A DNA stretch of 57,449 nt from Burkholderia ambifaria (GTDB taxonomy: Bacteria; Pseudomonadota; Gammaproteobacteria; Burkholderiales; Burkholderiaceae), in NCBI RefSeq assembly GCF_001443045.1, contig NZ_LKPJ01000039.1:1-57449 (forward strand), written 5' to 3'. Below the pieces are notes generated by a model. That model was not told the origin of the DNA. It ran no database searches and saw nothing but the letters and a program-made list of their open reading frames with translations. Below are positions 27,318-35,371 of this stretch, in pieces; position 1 is the stretch's first letter, and each line of letters starts with the position of its first letter. The translations under genes were made by a program, and so were the position numbers.

Positions 27318-28505
27318 TCAGAACGCCGCAATGCCGGTCATCGCACGACCGAGGATCAGCGCATGAATGTCGTGCGTGCCTTCGTAGGTGTTGACGACTT
27401 CGAGGTTCACGAGATGCCGTGCGATGCCGAATTCGTCGCTGATGCCGTTACCGCCGAGCATGTCGCGTGCCGTTCTCGCGATGTCGAGCGCCTTGCCGCA
27501 CGAATTGCGCTTCATGATCGACGTAATTTCGACTGCGGCCGACCCCTCGTCCTTCATGCGGCCGAGGCGCAGACACCCTTGCAGGCCGAGCACAATCTCG
27601 GTCTGCATGTCGGCCAGCTTCTTCTGGATCAACTGATTGGCCGCCAGCGGTTTGCCGAACTGCCGACGATCGAGCACGTACTGACGCGCGCGATGCCAGC
27701 AATCTTCCGCGGCGCCCAGCGCCCCCCACGCGATGCCGTAGCGCGCGCTGTTCAGGCAGGTGAAAGGCCCCTTCAGGCCGCGGACGTCCGGGAAGGCGTT
27801 CTCGTCGGGGCAAAACACGTCGTCCATCACGATCTCGCCCGTGATCGACGCGCGCAGACCGACCTTGCCGTGAATGGCCGGCGCCGACAGTCCTTTCCAG
27901 CCCTTCTCGAGCACGAATCCGCGAATGGCGCCTTCGTCGTCTTTCGCCCAGACGACGAATACGTCGGCGATCGGACTGTTCGTGATCCACATCTTGCTGC
28001 CTGTCAGGCGATACCCGCCGTCGACCTTCTTCGCGCGCGTCACCATGCTACCGGGATCCGAGCCATGGTCGGGCTCCGTGAGGCCAAAGCAGCCGATCCA
28101 TTCGCCGCTCGCCAGCTTCGGCAGGTATTGTTGCCGGGTCGCTTCCGTGCCGAACGCGTGGATCGGCACCATCACCAGCGACGACTGCACACTCATCATC
28201 GACCGATAGCCGGAATCGACGCGCTCGACTTCGCGCGCCACCAGTCCGTAGGACACCGCATTGAGCCCCGCGCCGCCGTATGCTTCGGGAATCGTGACGC
28301 CAAGCAGCCCGAGTTCGCCCATCTCGCGGAAAATCGCCGCGTCGGTATGCTCGCGCCGAAACGCGTCGAGTACACGCGGTGCCAGCCGATCCTGGCTGTA
28401 TGCGCGGGCCGATTCGCGCACCATGCGCTCTTCGTCGCTCAGTTGCCGATCGAGCAGCAACGGATCGTCCCACTGAAATACCGGTGAATTGTGACTTGAG
28501 CTCAT
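27318..28505 (-). CDS. gcdH: Glutaryl-CoA dehydrogenase
   Basis: A 395-residue acyl-CoA dehydrogenase with the features of GcdH: MVRESARAYSQDRLAPRV, CFGLTEPDHGSDPGSM, KMWITNSPIADVFVVWAK, and the catalytic Glu in VNTYEGTHDIHALILGRA. It oxidatively decarboxylates glutaryl-CoA to crotonyl-CoA and gives the electrons to ETF, encoded downstream. Start ATG at 28505 (MSSSHNSPV) fits the family; the frame extends to 28550 without support. It is the first gene of the operon and is divergent from a LysR gene, the usual arrangement for glutarate or lysine catabolism. Confidence 0.95.
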   Translation of the reverse strand: MSSSHNSPVFQWDDPLLLDRQLSDEERMVRESARAYSQDRLAPRVLDAFRREHTDAAIFREMGELGLLGVTIPEAYGGAGLNAVSYGLVAREVERVDSGYRSMMSVQSSLVMVPIHAFGTEATRQQYLPKLASGEWIGCFGLTEPDHGSDPGSMVTRAKKVDGGYRLTGSKMWITNSPIADVFVVWAKDDEGAIRGFVLEKGWKGLSAPAIHGKVGLRASITGEIVMDDVFCPDENAFPDVRGLKGPFTCLNSARYGIAWGALGAAEDCWHRARQYVLDRRQFGKPLAANQLIQKKLADMQTEIVLGLQGCLRLGRMKDEGSAAVEITSIMKRNSCGKALDIARTARDMLGGNGISDEFGIARHLVNLEVVNTYEGTHDIHALILGRAMTGIAAF

Positions 28506-28561
28506 TGGTTTCTCGCGATGACATGAGGCATGGGTGCAATTTATCCCCATGTTTTCCGCAT

Positions 28562-28576
28562 AACAAACGATTTGTT
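28562..28576. promoter_or_regulatory. Inverted repeat between gcdH and LysR gene
   Basis: AACAAA-CGA-TTTGTT, a perfect inverted repeat in the divergent region between gcdH (start 28505) and the LysR gene (start 28635). It is the only strong palindrome here and is a plausible LysR binding site. Confidence 0.5.
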
Positions 28577-28634
28577 CTCATCCACTTGTGCAAAAATCTC
28601 ACTCATCAATCGCCAAAGACAAACGAGTCCGATC

Positions 28635-29552
28635 ATGCGCAGAAAGATTCCGTCGACCGTCGCACTCTCCGCGTTCGAGGCGGCGGCGCGACATCAGAGC
28701 TTCACCAAGGCCGCCGACGAACTGGCGGTCACGCAGGGCGCCGTATGTCGCCAGATCGGTGCACTCGAGGATTTTCTCGGCGTGAAACTCTTCCGTCGCG
28801 ATCGACGTGGCGTCGCATTGACGGAAGCAGGCATGCACTACAGCCGGAAAGTCGCATTGAGGCTCGACGAGGTCGAACGCGACACGCTGGATCTCATGGC
28901 GAAAGGCGGGCAGGCGGCCACGCTCGAACTGGCCGTGGTCCCCACGTTCGCGACGAAGTGGTTGCTGCCCCGCCTGCCGCTGTTCGCCGGCGCACAGCCG
29001 GACGTTACCGTGAATCTCACGGCGCGCACGCGGCCGTTTCTGTTCGACGAGACCCAATTCGACGCGGCAATTCATGCCGGCCCCGCGGCATGGCCTGGTA
29101 CGGAAGGAATTTTCCTGATGCACGAGAGCCTGATTGCCGTATGCAGCCCCGCACTGATCGCGCCGCGCGCGACCGTCACGCGGGGCGACTGGAAGCGCTA
29201 TCCACTCCTGCAGCAAAGTACGCGTCCCTACGCATGGCGCGACTGGTTCGCGTCACGCGATATGCACGTCGAAGGCGACATGGCGGGCCCGCGATTCGAA
29301 TTATTTTCGATGCTCGCCGAGGCGGCCGTCCATGGCATGGGTATCGCGTTGATTCCACGGCTTCTCGTGGAGGACGAGCTACGCCGCGGCACGCTGATTC
29401 AGGCGTCGAAACACGAGTTGCCGAGTGGCCGGTCGTACTTTCTCATCTGTCCGGCGCAGAAGGCGGACAATGGCGCGCTTTCGATCTTTCGCGACTGGAT
29501 CGAAACGCAGGCGAGGCAATACGCTCAAGCGGCGGGCCCCGTTCAGGGTTGA
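28635..29552 (+). CDS. LysR-family regulator, GcvA-like, of the glutaryl-CoA operon
   Basis: A 305-residue LysR regulator. The start MRRKIPSTVALSAFEAAARH and the HTH (SFTKAADELAVTQGAVCRQI) are of the GcvA/GcdR type. The effector domain runs from about residue 95 to 295. It is divergent from gcdH and likely activates that operon in response to glutarate or a related acid. The frame is open upstream to 28530, but ATG at 28635 matches the family start. Confidence 0.9.
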   Translation: MRRKIPSTVALSAFEAAARHQSFTKAADELAVTQGAVCRQIGALEDFLGVKLFRRDRRGVALTEAGMHYSRKVALRLDEVERDTLDLMAKGGQAATLELAVVPTFATKWLLPRLPLFAGAQPDVTVNLTARTRPFLFDETQFDAAIHAGPAAWPGTEGIFLMHESLIAVCSPALIAPRATVTRGDWKRYPLLQQSTRPYAWRDWFASRDMHVEGDMAGPRFELFSMLAEAAVHGMGIALIPRLLVEDELRRGTLIQASKHELPSGRSYFLICPAQKADNGALSIFRDWIETQARQYAQAAGPVQG

Positions 29553-29569
29553 CCGGCGCCGCGCGCCGG
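29553..29569. terminator. Possible bidirectional terminator hairpin
   Basis: CCGGCG-CCGCG-CGCCGG lies between the convergent LysR and porin genes. It has a six-pair GC stem without a T-run, so it is a weak call. Confidence 0.3.
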
Positions 29570-29599
29570 AATGGCGTGGCGGCGCAGGCGCTCTGTCCG

Positions 29600-30757
29600 T
29601 CAGAACTTGACGCGCAATCCCGCGCTGGTGAGGAATTGATGGTTCGTCGTCGACGGGCCTCCGCTGCCGCCGATGAAGGCACCGTTGAAGACCGTACCGG
29701 CAACGCCGCTGACGGTCTGGTACTCCGCCATCAAGTAAAGATCCGTACGCTTGGAAAGCGAATACGATGTCATGATGTTGACCTGATTCCACCTCGGTCT
29801 GGCGCGGACCGACGCGTTCGAGTACGAACCGAGCGTGAACGTATACGACGCCGCGACGAGCCACGCCGGCGTGATCAGGTATCGAACGTTTGCCTCGAAG
29901 TTGTCGAAGCGCAGGTCAGTCGGCGAGCCGGTCGAAGCAGGCGCAAACGAGCTTCCTCGGTTCACGGCGGTGGCGCCGGCGAGACGTGATTCACTCCACA
30001 CCAGGCCGAGCGTGGCTGCGCCCCATACGTAGCTCGCGCCTACTCCCCATACTCGCTGACGCACGGCATGAAACGTGGCGTCGCCCGAGCTAGACGAACC
30101 GTCGAGCGCACCGGCCGCGCCGTCGCCAGGACGGTCGATCTGCATGAACGCGGCGCTGATCGTCAGCGGGTCGATGCTGTAGGTGGCGCCGACACTGAAT
30201 GCCCGGTTGTCGGTAAATCCACCCGCCGCGTTGGAGAACGCGTAGAGGGCGCCGAACTTCAGCCCTTTGTAATCGATGCTGCTGTACTTGACCGCATTGT
30301 CGAGCCGAAAGAAATCGCCGAAGTTGTCGTTATCCATCGGATGAACGAACTCGAGGCCGCCGGCGAAACTTTGCGCAAGACTGCGCGGCGCGAGATAGTC
30401 GACAACGGAATCGTATTGTCGTCCGAGCGTCACGGTCCCGTATGGCGGGCTCGAAAGCCCGACGTAGGCCTGCCGGCCGAACATGCGCCCACCCTGCTGA
30501 AACGTGCCGTTCGTCCCCGTGAAGCCGTTCTCCAGCCGGAATACGGCCTGGAGCCCGCCGCCAAGATCCTCGGTGCCGAGCACGCCCCATCGATTGCCGA
30601 CGATATTGCCCGACGACGCGAACACGTTGCTGTGCCCGCGCTGGTTGTTCACATACGAAACGCCGTTGTCGATCAGCCCGTACAGCGTGACCGAACTCTG
30701 CGCGTGAGCGGCCGTGCTTAGGCAGCCACCGATCGCAAGGGCGAGATACTTGTTCAT
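29600..30757 (-). CDS. Gram-negative porin of the LacI-linked regulon
   Basis: An intact 385-residue trimeric porin. The signal peptide (MNKYLALAIGGCLSTAAHA) is followed by QSSVTLYGLIDNGVSYVNNQ, then RWGVLGTEDLGGGL and TLGRQYDSVVDYLAPRSLAQ, and the protein ends in LRVKF with the terminal Phe. GGAGACACTGGG precedes the ATG. The frame runs on to 31189 only by chance. A LacI-type operator lies 125 bases upstream, so the outer-membrane uptake step appears to be regulated with the MFS carrier. The pseudogene at 2641 is its near relative. Confidence 0.93.
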   Translation of the reverse strand: MNKYLALAIGGCLSTAAHAQSSVTLYGLIDNGVSYVNNQRGHSNVFASSGNIVGNRWGVLGTEDLGGGLQAVFRLENGFTGTNGTFQQGGRMFGRQAYVGLSSPPYGTVTLGRQYDSVVDYLAPRSLAQSFAGGLEFVHPMDNDNFGDFFRLDNAVKYSSIDYKGLKFGALYAFSNAAGGFTDNRAFSVGATYSIDPLTISAAFMQIDRPGDGAAGALDGSSSSGDATFHAVRQRVWGVGASYVWGAATLGLVWSESRLAGATAVNRGSSFAPASTGSPTDLRFDNFEANVRYLITPAWLVAASYTFTLGSYSNASVRARPRWNQVNIMTSYSLSKRTDLYLMAEYQTVSGVAGTVFNGAFIGGSGGPSTTNHQFLTSAGLRVKF

Positions 30758-30881
30758 CCCAGTGTCTCCAATCTCTCTTGACGTCTTCACGTTGTCGTGG
30801 CGTGGCTGGATGTTCTGACATGCCGGTGCATTCCGACCGGAGTTCCCGATCGCATCGCTGCCCAACCGCCCCACGCACCAA

Positions 30882-31052
30882 AGTGCTATCGTTAGCACTG
30901 ATGGCAGTCTAGAAACAGAATCTGATGAACCCAATTGGGGTTTTCGGCAATCCGCGTTTCTGGGATTTTCCCTACAGGTAGGTGATATATGTATCTCAAC
31001 CCCGGGAATCCACCCTACTTGAGATCGCGAAATCGTTATGCTAACGTTCGTG
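30882..31052. promoter_or_regulatory. Divergent region with LacI-type operators
   Basis: AGTGCTATCGTTAGCACT at 30882-30899 has arms extending to nine bases with one central mismatch. A second, half-conserved site, TGCTAACGTTCGTG, is at 31039-31052. They lie between the porin (minus) and the dehydrogenase-kinase pair (plus). The rest of the 430-base gap holds no recognisable gene. Confidence 0.7.
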
Positions 31053-31189
31053 CAACGTTGCGCAATTGACGTTGACGCGAACCAACCGGCCCGCCGCTTC
31101 ACCCGAGCTCGCCGAAGGCGCAACACGGGGCGGAACGGCCACATCCGGCCGACGCCGGTCACACCATCGCATTCGAGGTCGACGCACAC

Positions 31190-32152
31190 ATGAACGACAC
31201 GGTCTTTCTCACCGACTATGCCTGGCCCGACGACGACGTCGAGCGGGAAATCGTGGAATCAGCTGGCATGCAGCTGATCAGCGGCCCGGCAACGCCATTG
31301 CCCACGGCCGAAATCGAAGCGCTCGTGCGCGAGCATCGTCCGCACGGCATCCTCACTTGCTGGGCGCCCGTGTCCGCAGCAGCGATCAAGGCCGCACCGG
31401 CGCTGAAGATCGTCGCGAGGCTAGGCGTGGGGCTGGACAACATTGCAGTTGGCGCGGCGACGGCACAGGGCGTCGTCGTGACCAACGTGCCCGATTACTG
31501 CGTGGAGGAAGTCTCCGATCACGCGGTCGGCTTCGCGCTCGCCTGGACGCGCGGCCTCGTGCAGTTCGATCGCGATGTACGAGCCGGGCGCTGGATCCCG
31601 GCCGATGCCAGGCTGCGCCGCCTCGCGTCGCTCACTTGCGGCCTCATCGGCTTTGGTCGCATCGGGCGTGCGACGGCGCGCAAGCTCGGCGTGTTCGGCT
31701 GCAAGCTGCTCGTTTGCGACCCGCATTTGCAGGACGGCGCGCCAGGCGTCGAGTCCGTCACGCTCGAGCGATTGCTCGCGCAAAGCGATATCGTGATCGT
31801 GCATGCCCCACTTACCGACGGCACGCGGCATCTGATCAACCGCGAGCGCATTGCGCTAATGCGACCGGGAAGCCTGCTCATCAACGTGAGCCGCGGCCCG
31901 ATCGTCGATACCGATGCCGTCGTCGACGCACTGCAGTGTGGCCACCTTGGCGCGGCGGCGCTCGACGTGCTTGAATCGGAGCCAACCGTTCCGGCCACCT
32001 TGCTCGCGCAGCGAAGCATCATGCTCACGCCCCACGTCGCATTCTCATCGGATGCATCACTGCTTGAACTTCGCCGGCGTGCCGCCGAAGAAGTGGTTCG
32101 CGTGTTGCGTGGCGAACCGCCCCGGCATCCGTGCAATGTCCGCCAACCATGA
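31190..32152 (+). CDS. D-2-hydroxyacid dehydrogenase
   Basis: A 320-residue NAD-dependent D-2-hydroxyacid dehydrogenase related to 3-phosphoglycerate dehydrogenase and CtBP. It has the Rossmann motif IGFGRIGRATARKL, then INVSRGPIVD (Arg), DVLESEPTV (Glu) and TPHVAFSSD (His). The stop overlaps the start of the following kinase gene (ATGA at 32149-32152), so the two products are probably made together. LacI-type operators lie upstream. A role such as reducing a 2-oxo acid before the kinase acts is inference. Confidence 0.9.
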   Translation: MNDTVFLTDYAWPDDDVEREIVESAGMQLISGPATPLPTAEIEALVREHRPHGILTCWAPVSAAAIKAAPALKIVARLGVGLDNIAVGAATAQGVVVTNVPDYCVEEVSDHAVGFALAWTRGLVQFDRDVRAGRWIPADARLRRLASLTCGLIGFGRIGRATARKLGVFGCKLLVCDPHLQDGAPGVESVTLERLLAQSDIVIVHAPLTDGTRHLINRERIALMRPGSLLINVSRGPIVDTDAVVDALQCGHLGAAALDVLESEPTVPATLLAQRSIMLTPHVAFSSDASLLELRRRAAEEVVRVLRGEPPRHPCNVRQP

Positions 32153-33210
32153 ATTCCAATCCCCCCGAAATGGCCACGCCGCTCATGCCCGATCCGCAAG
32201 AGACTCCCGACCCGCGGCTCGACCGCTTCCTCGTCGATCACGCGCTCACGCAGCCGAACGAAACTGCCCGATGGTCCGCACTGACAGGAGGCGTTTCGTC
32301 TGACATATGGCGGGTCGATCTGCCGGGACGATCGCTTTGCGTGAAACGCGCGCTGGCGAAACTGAAGGTGACGGCCGACTGGCAAGCTCCCGTGTCGCGC
32401 AACGCGTTCGAATGGGAATGGATGCAGTTCGCGTCGCAACATTGCCCGGACAATGTGCCCCGACCTCTCGCACACGATGCCGAACTGGGTGTGTTTGCGA
32501 TGTCATTCCTCGCACCGGACGAGCACCCTGTCTGGAAACAGCAGTTGATGAGCGGCGAAGTCGTCCCGGAAACGGCCGGTGCAGTCGGCCGGCTTCTCGG
32601 CCGCCTGCATGCGAAAAGCGCCGCCGACTGCAGCCACCTTTCCGGTCTGTTCGATTCGGGCGACAACTTTCACGCGTTGCGGCTGGACCCTTACCTGCTC
32701 GCCACTGCAAAGCGTCATCCTCGACACGCCGAACGTCTGCAGCACCTCGCGCGACGAACCGCCAGCGTCAAGGCCGCGCTCGTGCACGGCGACGTGAGCC
32801 CCAAGAACATTCTCGTAGGTCCCAAGGGACCCGTGCTACTCGACGCGGAATGCGCGTGGTTCGGCGATCCGGCGTTCGATCTGGCCTTCTGCCTGAACCA
32901 TCTTCTGCTCAAATGCATCGCGCGGCCAGACAAGGCGGTAAGCCTCATCGCGTGTTTCAAGGCATTGACCGAGGCGTACTTCGACGAGGCCGACTGGGAG
33001 TTGCGATCATCGCTCGAGGCACGCACGGCCGAACTACTGCCGGCGCTGCTGCTCGCTCGAGTCGACGGCAAATCGCCGGTGGAATACCTGACCGACGAGC
33101 AAGCGCGAAATGGGGTGCGCGCGGTCGCGACGGGCTTGCTCGATCGTCCTGTCGATTACCTTAGCCTCGTATCCGCTGCATGGGCGCGAGGAATCGGACT
33201 CGAATCGTGA
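32149..33210 (+). CDS. Aminoglycoside phosphotransferase-fold small-molecule kinase
   Basis: A 353-residue kinase of the APH/choline kinase fold. The catalytic loop is VHGDVSPKNILV (HGD...N) and the metal-binding segment is LLDAECAWFGDPAFDLAF. A nucleotide-binding Lys is seen in LCVKRALAKLK. It is coupled to the upstream dehydrogenase through an ATGA overlap, so its substrate is likely a hydroxy acid or sugar-acid rather than an antibiotic. The start MNSNPPEM at 32149 is chosen from the overlap. Homology to fold only; the reaction is unknown. Confidence 0.85.
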   Translation: MNSNPPEMATPLMPDPQETPDPRLDRFLVDHALTQPNETARWSALTGGVSSDIWRVDLPGRSLCVKRALAKLKVTADWQAPVSRNAFEWEWMQFASQHCPDNVPRPLAHDAELGVFAMSFLAPDEHPVWKQQLMSGEVVPETAGAVGRLLGRLHAKSAADCSHLSGLFDSGDNFHALRLDPYLLATAKRHPRHAERLQHLARRTASVKAALVHGDVSPKNILVGPKGPVLLDAECAWFGDPAFDLAFCLNHLLLKCIARPDKAVSLIACFKALTEAYFDEADWELRSSLEARTAELLPALLLARVDGKSPVEYLTDEQARNGVRAVATGLLDRPVDYLSLVSAAWARGIGLES

Positions 33211-33671
33211 GCGCTACAGCGCAAGTCATCCGGTAATCGCATTGATCAGCCGGTCCGCGCCGCGATGCGGGCCGCGACAACAGTCCATCGTCGAGCGCGT
33301 GCTCGGCGATTCGGCCATCTGCATATCCAATGGAGACCCGTACGGCGCAAGTCCCTGCGTGCGTCAACCTCGATTTCAGCGGAAATACGTGGACGAGCCG
33401 ATGATGCGGATCGCGCAATCGACACATGGCCACCGGCGCATTGTCGAACGCACCGAAGCGGCGTTTTGTAGCATGCACGCCCAGGCTGGCGCGTTCGCGC
33501 AGCTGGGCGGATCATTCCGGCTCTCGAATACCCGGTCGATTCCGCCTGTCATCGATCGCAAGCTGGAACGCACCTCGAGAACGGTTCACTCATCTGTTTC
33601 GCATGAACGCCTGGGCCCACGCGTCGCAACGCCCGAGCGGTCCTGCGTGGACGTCGCGCGCGACGCGCGAT
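33211..33671. other. Convergent gap without recognised gene
   Basis: About 460 bases between the kinase gene and the convergent FAH gene. Frames are open on both strands but none has a start with a ribosome site or a family motif. The palindrome CGTCGCGCGCGACG (33652-33665) lies just after the FAH stop and might act as a terminator stem. Confidence 0.5.
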
Positions 33672-34475
33672 TCACTGGCGTGGTGCGCCGGGACGATCCT
33701 CGGCAATCACGTCGTTGCGCAATATGCCGATTCCGGGAATTTCGACTTCGACTGCGTCGCCGACCTTGAGCGGCCCCACGCCGGCGGGCGTGCCCGTCAT
33801 GATCAGGTCACCCGGAAGCAACGTCACGTACCGGCTCAAATAGGCGATGAGATAAGGCACGGGAAACAACAGATCCGCCGTGTTCCCGTTTTGCCTGACT
33901 TCGCCGTTCACGCGTGTAATGACCTGCAGATTCGACGGATCGATATCCGTGACGATGTCCGGTCCGATCGGCGCAAAAGTATCGTAGCCCTTGCCCGCGA
34001 GCAGACAGCCGAACGCGCTTTCGCGGCGCTGCAAGACCCTGTCGCTGACGTCGTTGCCACACGTGTAGCCAAGCACATGGTCGAGCGCGTCCGCCTCGGA
34101 CACATGCCGCGCGCGCGAGCCGATCACGACGACCAGTTCACCTTCGAAATGGACGTTCTCCCCATCCGCGGGATAGACGATCGATTCCCCGGGACCGATC
34201 ACGGATGTGCTGGGCTTCATGAAAAGCACGGGCTGATCGGGGACCGGTTTGCCGACCTCGTTCGAATGCGCCCTGTAGTTGTAGCCGAGACCGAACACAC
34301 GGGGTTCGGGCACGGGCGTCAGGATTCGAACGGCGTCGAGCCGATCGGTTTCGCCGCTGCGGCGCAGGCCGGCGAACGGCGTGTTCGCGAGGCGTGCGAT
34401 GGTTCTGCCGTCCTCCACCACCCCGTAGTAGATGCTTCCATCGAGCAAATATCTGACGATACGTTCTGATGACAC
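33672..34475 (-). CDS. Fumarylacetoacetate hydrolase-family protein
   Basis: A 267-residue FAH-superfamily enzyme of the short HpcE/HpaG or oxaloacetate-decarboxylase type. The metal site is complete: VHFEGELVVVIGSRARHV (ExE) and the Asp of YTCGNDVSDR. GDLIMTGTPAGVGPL is the conserved late motif. GTG at 34475 is chosen because AAGGAG stands eight bases before it; GTG at 34484 would overlap that site. A perfect LacI-type palindrome lies 28 bases upstream, and the gene is divergent from the cupin-enolase operon. It may act on an oxo-diacid made by the extradiol dioxygenase of that operon. Confidence 0.9.
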   Translation of the reverse strand: MSSERIVRYLLDGSIYYGVVEDGRTIARLANTPFAGLRRSGETDRLDAVRILTPVPEPRVFGLGYNYRAHSNEVGKPVPDQPVLFMKPSTSVIGPGESIVYPADGENVHFEGELVVVIGSRARHVSEADALDHVLGYTCGNDVSDRVLQRRESAFGCLLAGKGYDTFAPIGPDIVTDIDPSNLQVITRVNGEVRQNGNTADLLFPVPYLIAYLSRYVTLLPGDLIMTGTPAGVGPLKVGDAVEVEIPGIGILRNDVIAEDRPGAPRQ

Positions 34476-34502
34476 GGTTGGCACTCCTTTTTGGGCATCA
34501 TG

Positions 34503-34644
34503 ATTGCTAACGTTAGCAATGCCATGCTACGCCGTCAAGCACGTGCTTGAGCGATCGAAGACAACGGTCAATATCCGAATTTACGCGTAATCCACGCTTG
34601 ACAAGCACAATCGGGTTTTGCCAGAATTTTTGCTAACGTTAGCA
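34503..34644. promoter_or_regulatory. Two perfect LacI-type operators in a divergent promoter
   Basis: ATTGCTAACGTTAGCAAT (perfect 18-base palindrome) is at 34503-34520, and TGCTAACGTTAGCA at 34631-34644. The centres are 126 bases apart, close to twelve helical turns, which would suit DNA looping. They stand between the FAH gene (minus) and the cupin-enolase operon (plus). Confidence 0.8.
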
Positions 34645-34743
34645 CCAAAACAATGTCGCCTGACTCGGCGCAACGAAGCGTGCGAAGAGGCTCGCGAAAA
34701 GGCGTCTCAGGCACACACCCTCACCTTTCAACGGAGAACGACC

Positions 34744-35319
34744 GTGGAACCCGAAACTTTCTCTGACGGTGTACCACAGGCTATCCGCCGGGTCGTCACG
34801 GGCACCGACGATCACGGCGCCTCGATCGTCGCGCTCGACGTGATGCCTCCGCGCACCGATGCGTTTCAGCACATCCCCGGCATGATCTCGCGCCTGGTAT
34901 GGGCAACGGCCCCGGCGCCCGCCGTGCCGTTCGACGGCACGGATCCGACCCCGTCCGTCGCGAGCATCGTGCCCGAGCCGTCCGGCACGCGCTTCCTCGT
35001 CGTGACCTTTCCGCCCGATAGCGTCTATTTCTCGCCGGAGTTCGACGTCGACGCGGCAGTCGCGGAGAACTTCGCCATCAGTCCCGGGCTGGCCGAGCTG
35101 TTCGAAGCCGACGGCATGCATGCGACGCCGACTGTCGACTACGGCATCGTCCTCGACGGTGAAATCTGGCTCGAACTCGACAACGGTTGCGCCGAGCTTC
35201 TGCGTAGGCACGACGTCGTCGTGCAAAACGGCACCCGTCATGCGTGGCGTAACAAAAGCGATCGGCCCGCCACGCTCGCTTTCATTCTGATCGGCGCGCA
35301 CAAGCGCGACCGACGGTGA
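34744..35319 (+). CDS. Cytoplasmic cupin-fold protein
   Basis: A 191-residue protein starting at GTG 34744, which has GGAG seven bases upstream. The C-terminal part is a cupin barrel: DYGIVLDGEIWLELDNG, then LRRHDVVVQNGTRHAWRNKS. The only evident metal-type residue in the second motif is the His of RHAW, so metal binding is uncertain. The N-terminal half resembles proteins annotated as cupin-domain enzymes in aromatic or sugar-acid clusters. It is the first gene of the enolase-dioxygenase operon under LacI-type operators. Function unknown; isomerase or lyase are options. Confidence 0.8.
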   Translation: MEPETFSDGVPQAIRRVVTGTDDHGASIVALDVMPPRTDAFQHIPGMISRLVWATAPAPAVPFDGTDPTPSVASIVPEPSGTRFLVVTFPPDSVYFSPEFDVDAAVAENFAISPGLAELFEADGMHATPTVDYGIVLDGEIWLELDNGCAELLRRHDVVVQNGTRHAWRNKSDRPATLAFILIGAHKRDRR

Positions 35320-35371
35320 GCGCCGCGCCCGGCAGGCACGGCAAGACTTGAACAAAGCAACCGGAACTCTC

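Noticed and set aside
32149..33210. Aminoglycoside resistance gene
   Set aside because: The APH fold is shared by many metabolic kinases; coupling to a dehydrogenase and LacI control argue for a catabolic kinase.
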